Part shown: positions 5,763 to 7,007 of the stretch, piece after piece | Layout of the letters: every line of letters begins with the position of its first letter | Numbering within the stretch: the first letter of the stretch is position 1 | From: Actinomycetes bacterium | Lineage (GTDB): Bacteria > Actinomycetota > Actinomycetes > Actinomycetales > Actinomycetaceae | Direction: 5' to 3' | Assembly (NCBI GenBank): GCA_023389315.1 | Contig: JAEWEQ010000068.1 | Span: forward strand, 1-7,007 | DNA length: 7,007 nt | Position numbers and translations under genes: made by a program | The notes under the pieces: generated by a model | What the model was told of the DNA's origin: nothing | Databases searched by the model: none | Seen by the model: the letters and a program-made list of their open reading frames with translations, nothing else

Positions 5763-6831
5763 TCACTTTCCTGGCGAGCTCTCAGTTTCTGCAGTCCCGT
5801 AGGCGGCTCGCACCTGGAGTAACTCCGCTTCCACGTCATCGATGAAGTCCTGAACGGCCTTAACTCCGCGCACGGGACCTCCCGAAATCATGCCATCAGG
5901 CGAGATTAACATGGCGGAGGGCGTCATCATCCCAAGCAGCCACCACACCACCCGGTTGCGGTCAAAGAACTGCTCCACCCCGGAGGGAAGATCCATCGCC
6001 TCAGATTCCTCGGAGGAGAGCACGCAAAAGCGCAGCTCCGGTAAGCGTTTTTGGAACTGCGGTAGTAGCTGGCGAATCTCCACACAAGAGGAGCAAGACC
6101 CAGACAGGTAAAACACCAACGCGGCTGCCTGGTTAGCCAGGTGCAGCAAAGAGACTTCTTCTTCGCCGCGCAAGACGAAAACGTGAGGAATGGGGCTGCG
6201 CTGATAGTCATCTTCGTCCACGGCGTCCGTGCCCCCCGCCGCACCTACGCCTTCGAGCTCACCCCGGGCCCCAGGCAGGTTGGCCGCTGTACGCGCGGGA
6301 GCGAGAGAAACCCCCACCACCAATGCGAATACCACCGCCACCATGACGCCCACTGCCGCAGCCGGTTGACCCCACAAAGCCGACCAGGCGAAATGCCCCT
6401 GCCAACTGCACCACGCTATGAAGGTAGCTGCCAACGCCAGTGCCACCGCCCGGGCGAGATCCCGCTTCGCTGCCGGATCGTCCTCGTGGAAACAACCGCA
6501 AGAACGCTGCTCACGCCAGGCTCGCACCACCACCAAAAAGTAAAACCAACAAGTAAGGGCCGCAGCTGTCCCCATCAAGGAATGGAAAACTCCGGTAGTT
6601 AAAGCCAAGGAAATGGCCAAGAGCAAATGCCACAGAATATGGAAAACCAGTGTCGCGGGTCGCGGGTCGCGCCAAAATATCTGGCACGCCCAGCTGTCGC
6701 CAGGCGGCGAACTTGTGTTCCCCACCCGCAGAAGTCAACAGCTTCACATCGACCAGGGCGGCGAATGCAAAAACTGCGCACACCAGCGCTGTGAAACCGG
6801 TGAGTGCGAACTCCAGGGGGGAAATATTCAT
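5763..6831 (-). pseudogene. MauE-like membrane protein fused to thioredoxin/MauD-like domain, frameshifted at a 7-bp tandem repeat
   Basis: Two overlapping frames make one gene. From ATG 6831 one frame encodes the N-terminus, including the first helix and ...WRQLGVPDILARPAT, but stops at 6511 after 106 codons. The downstream frame, ending at the TGA at 5763, carries the rest. They join precisely if one GCGACCC unit of the repeat at 6652-6671 is removed, giving a 353-residue protein with DILARPATLVFHILWHLLLA across the joint, a typical MauE/DoxX pattern. In that protein: helices at about 9-29, 57-77, 84-101, 126-143 and 156-175; the MauE-type CGCF at 109-112; an acidic linker; then a thioredoxin-like domain with CSSC (244-247) and a TPS cis-proline site (301-303). 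MauE and MauD are thiol-redox maturation proteins of the methylamine utilisation system, so an extracytoplasmic disulfide role is inferred. As read, the gene is broken. ATG 6725 opens the second frame (320 residues), but its first ~22 residues are out-of-frame sequence. It could be a phase-off state, a mutation, a sequencing error, or rescued by +1 frameshifting. Confidence 0.8.
6652..6671. repeat. 7-bp tandem repeat (2.9 units) within the mauE-like coding region
   Basis: The plus strand has the unit GTCGCGG twice (6652-6658, 6659-6665), followed by six bases of a third copy (6666-6671); on the coding strand the unit reads GCGACCC. Seven is not a multiple of three, so gain or loss of one unit switches the reading frame. 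The current copy number puts the gene out of frame, and one unit fewer puts it in frame. Confidence 0.95.
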
Positions 6832-6837
6832 GATTAG

Positions 6838-6843
6838 ACAATA
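6838..6843 (-). promoter_or_regulatory. Putative -10 element for a leaderless mauE-like transcript
   Basis: The minus strand reads TATTGT, then CTAATC, then the ATG at 6831. A TANNNT box six bases before the start codon is the spacing expected when transcription begins at or next to the ATG. No Shine-Dalgarno sequence is visible upstream of this ATG, which fits a leaderless message, a common class in actinobacteria. No clear -35 box was found. Confidence 0.4.
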
Positions 6844-6906
6844 GCGGATTGAAAAGACGGAGCGAATTCAGGTAACCGCAGGCCGCTTGTCTGAGAGCAA
6901 GTCGGT

Positions 6907-6955
6907 GGTAAGTTTTACCCGCCGCTACCCAACGTTTACGCTAGTTCTAAACTAG
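6907..6955. promoter_or_regulatory. Two short dyads in the divergent intergenic region
   Basis: GGTAA-GTT-TTACC (6907-6919) and CTAGTT-CTA-AACTAG (6941-6955) are perfect inverted repeats with 3-base centres, between the mauE-like gene and an apparent plus-strand gene start. The second overlaps TAAACT (6948-6953), a possible plus-strand -10 box. They could be operator half-sites, but each arm is only 5-6 bases and chance occurrence is possible. Nothing else was recognised in 6844-7002. Confidence 0.3.
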
Positions 6956-7002
6956 TTGCCGCCACCGCGGCTGCGGTGCACAAGAAAATGGAAGCGACAA
7001 CC

Positions 7003-7007
7003 ATGAA
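7003..7007 (+). CDS. Possible start of a divergent plus-strand gene (only first codon in window)
   Basis: ATG at 7003 is preceded by GGAAG with 8 bases between, a reasonable ribosome-binding site, and by a possible -10 box at 6948-6953. An in-frame upstream ATG at 6988 has a poorer site. Nothing can be said of the product. Confidence 0.35.

Noticed and set aside
6141..6602. 153-codon open frame on the plus strand
   Set aside because: It is antisense to the mauE/thioredoxin coding region; its composition looks like a shadow frame.
2215..6831. Possible methylamine dehydrogenase (mau) operon
   Set aside because: The Tat protein has only two cysteines, whereas MauA has many, and nothing points to a TTQ tryptophan pair. 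A Wzz/kinase gene interrupts the set. Only the MauE/MauD-like redox part is supported.

Overview
The window looks like chromosomal DNA of a moderately GC-rich actinobacterium, probably of the Actinomyces/Actinomycetaceae type. The grounds are a Tat signal with an actinobacterial look, a MauE-type redox membrane protein, a fused Wzz/BY-kinase, a DcsG-like ATP-grasp protein of a type I associate with actinobacteria, and one promoter that appears to be leaderless. I cannot name a species from sequence alone. Nearly everything is transcribed on the minus strand. No rRNA, tRNA, CRISPR array or insertion sequence was seen.

Reading along the minus strand from the right end: a divergent intergenic region (6844-7002) carries short dyads, and a plus-strand gene seems to start at the very last bases. 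A mauE-like gene fused to a thioredoxin/MauD-like domain (6831-5763) is interrupted by a frameshift located exactly at a 7-bp tandem repeat; removing one repeat unit gives one continuous 353-residue protein. After an intergenic stretch with a terminator-like structure and a promoter comes a Wzz/CpsD-type polysaccharide co-polymerase fused to a BY-kinase-like ATPase (5644-4322). It is followed by a 166-base gap with a perfect 19-bp tandem duplication and a 7-bp-stem hairpin. Next are a beta-propeller protein without a visible signal peptide (4155-2806) and, 3 bases later, a small Tat-exported protein (2802-2215).

The left third is a separate, conserved-looking unit: D-alanine--D-alanine ligase (ddl, 2065-941), followed after a 53-base gap by a second ATP-grasp ligase of the DcsG-like family, cut by the window edge (887-1).

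How they may work together: ddl makes the D-Ala-D-Ala end of the peptidoglycan precursor, and its ATP-grasp neighbour may act on a related small substrate (inference). The four genes to the right (thiol-redox membrane protein, polysaccharide chain-length/kinase protein, propeller, Tat-secreted protein) all point to the cell envelope, but no glycosyltransferases or known substrates lie in the window, so their shared role is unknown. The best leads are the 7-bp-repeat frameshift in the redox gene, the propeller/Tat-protein pair, and the second, 19-bp tandem duplication nearby.
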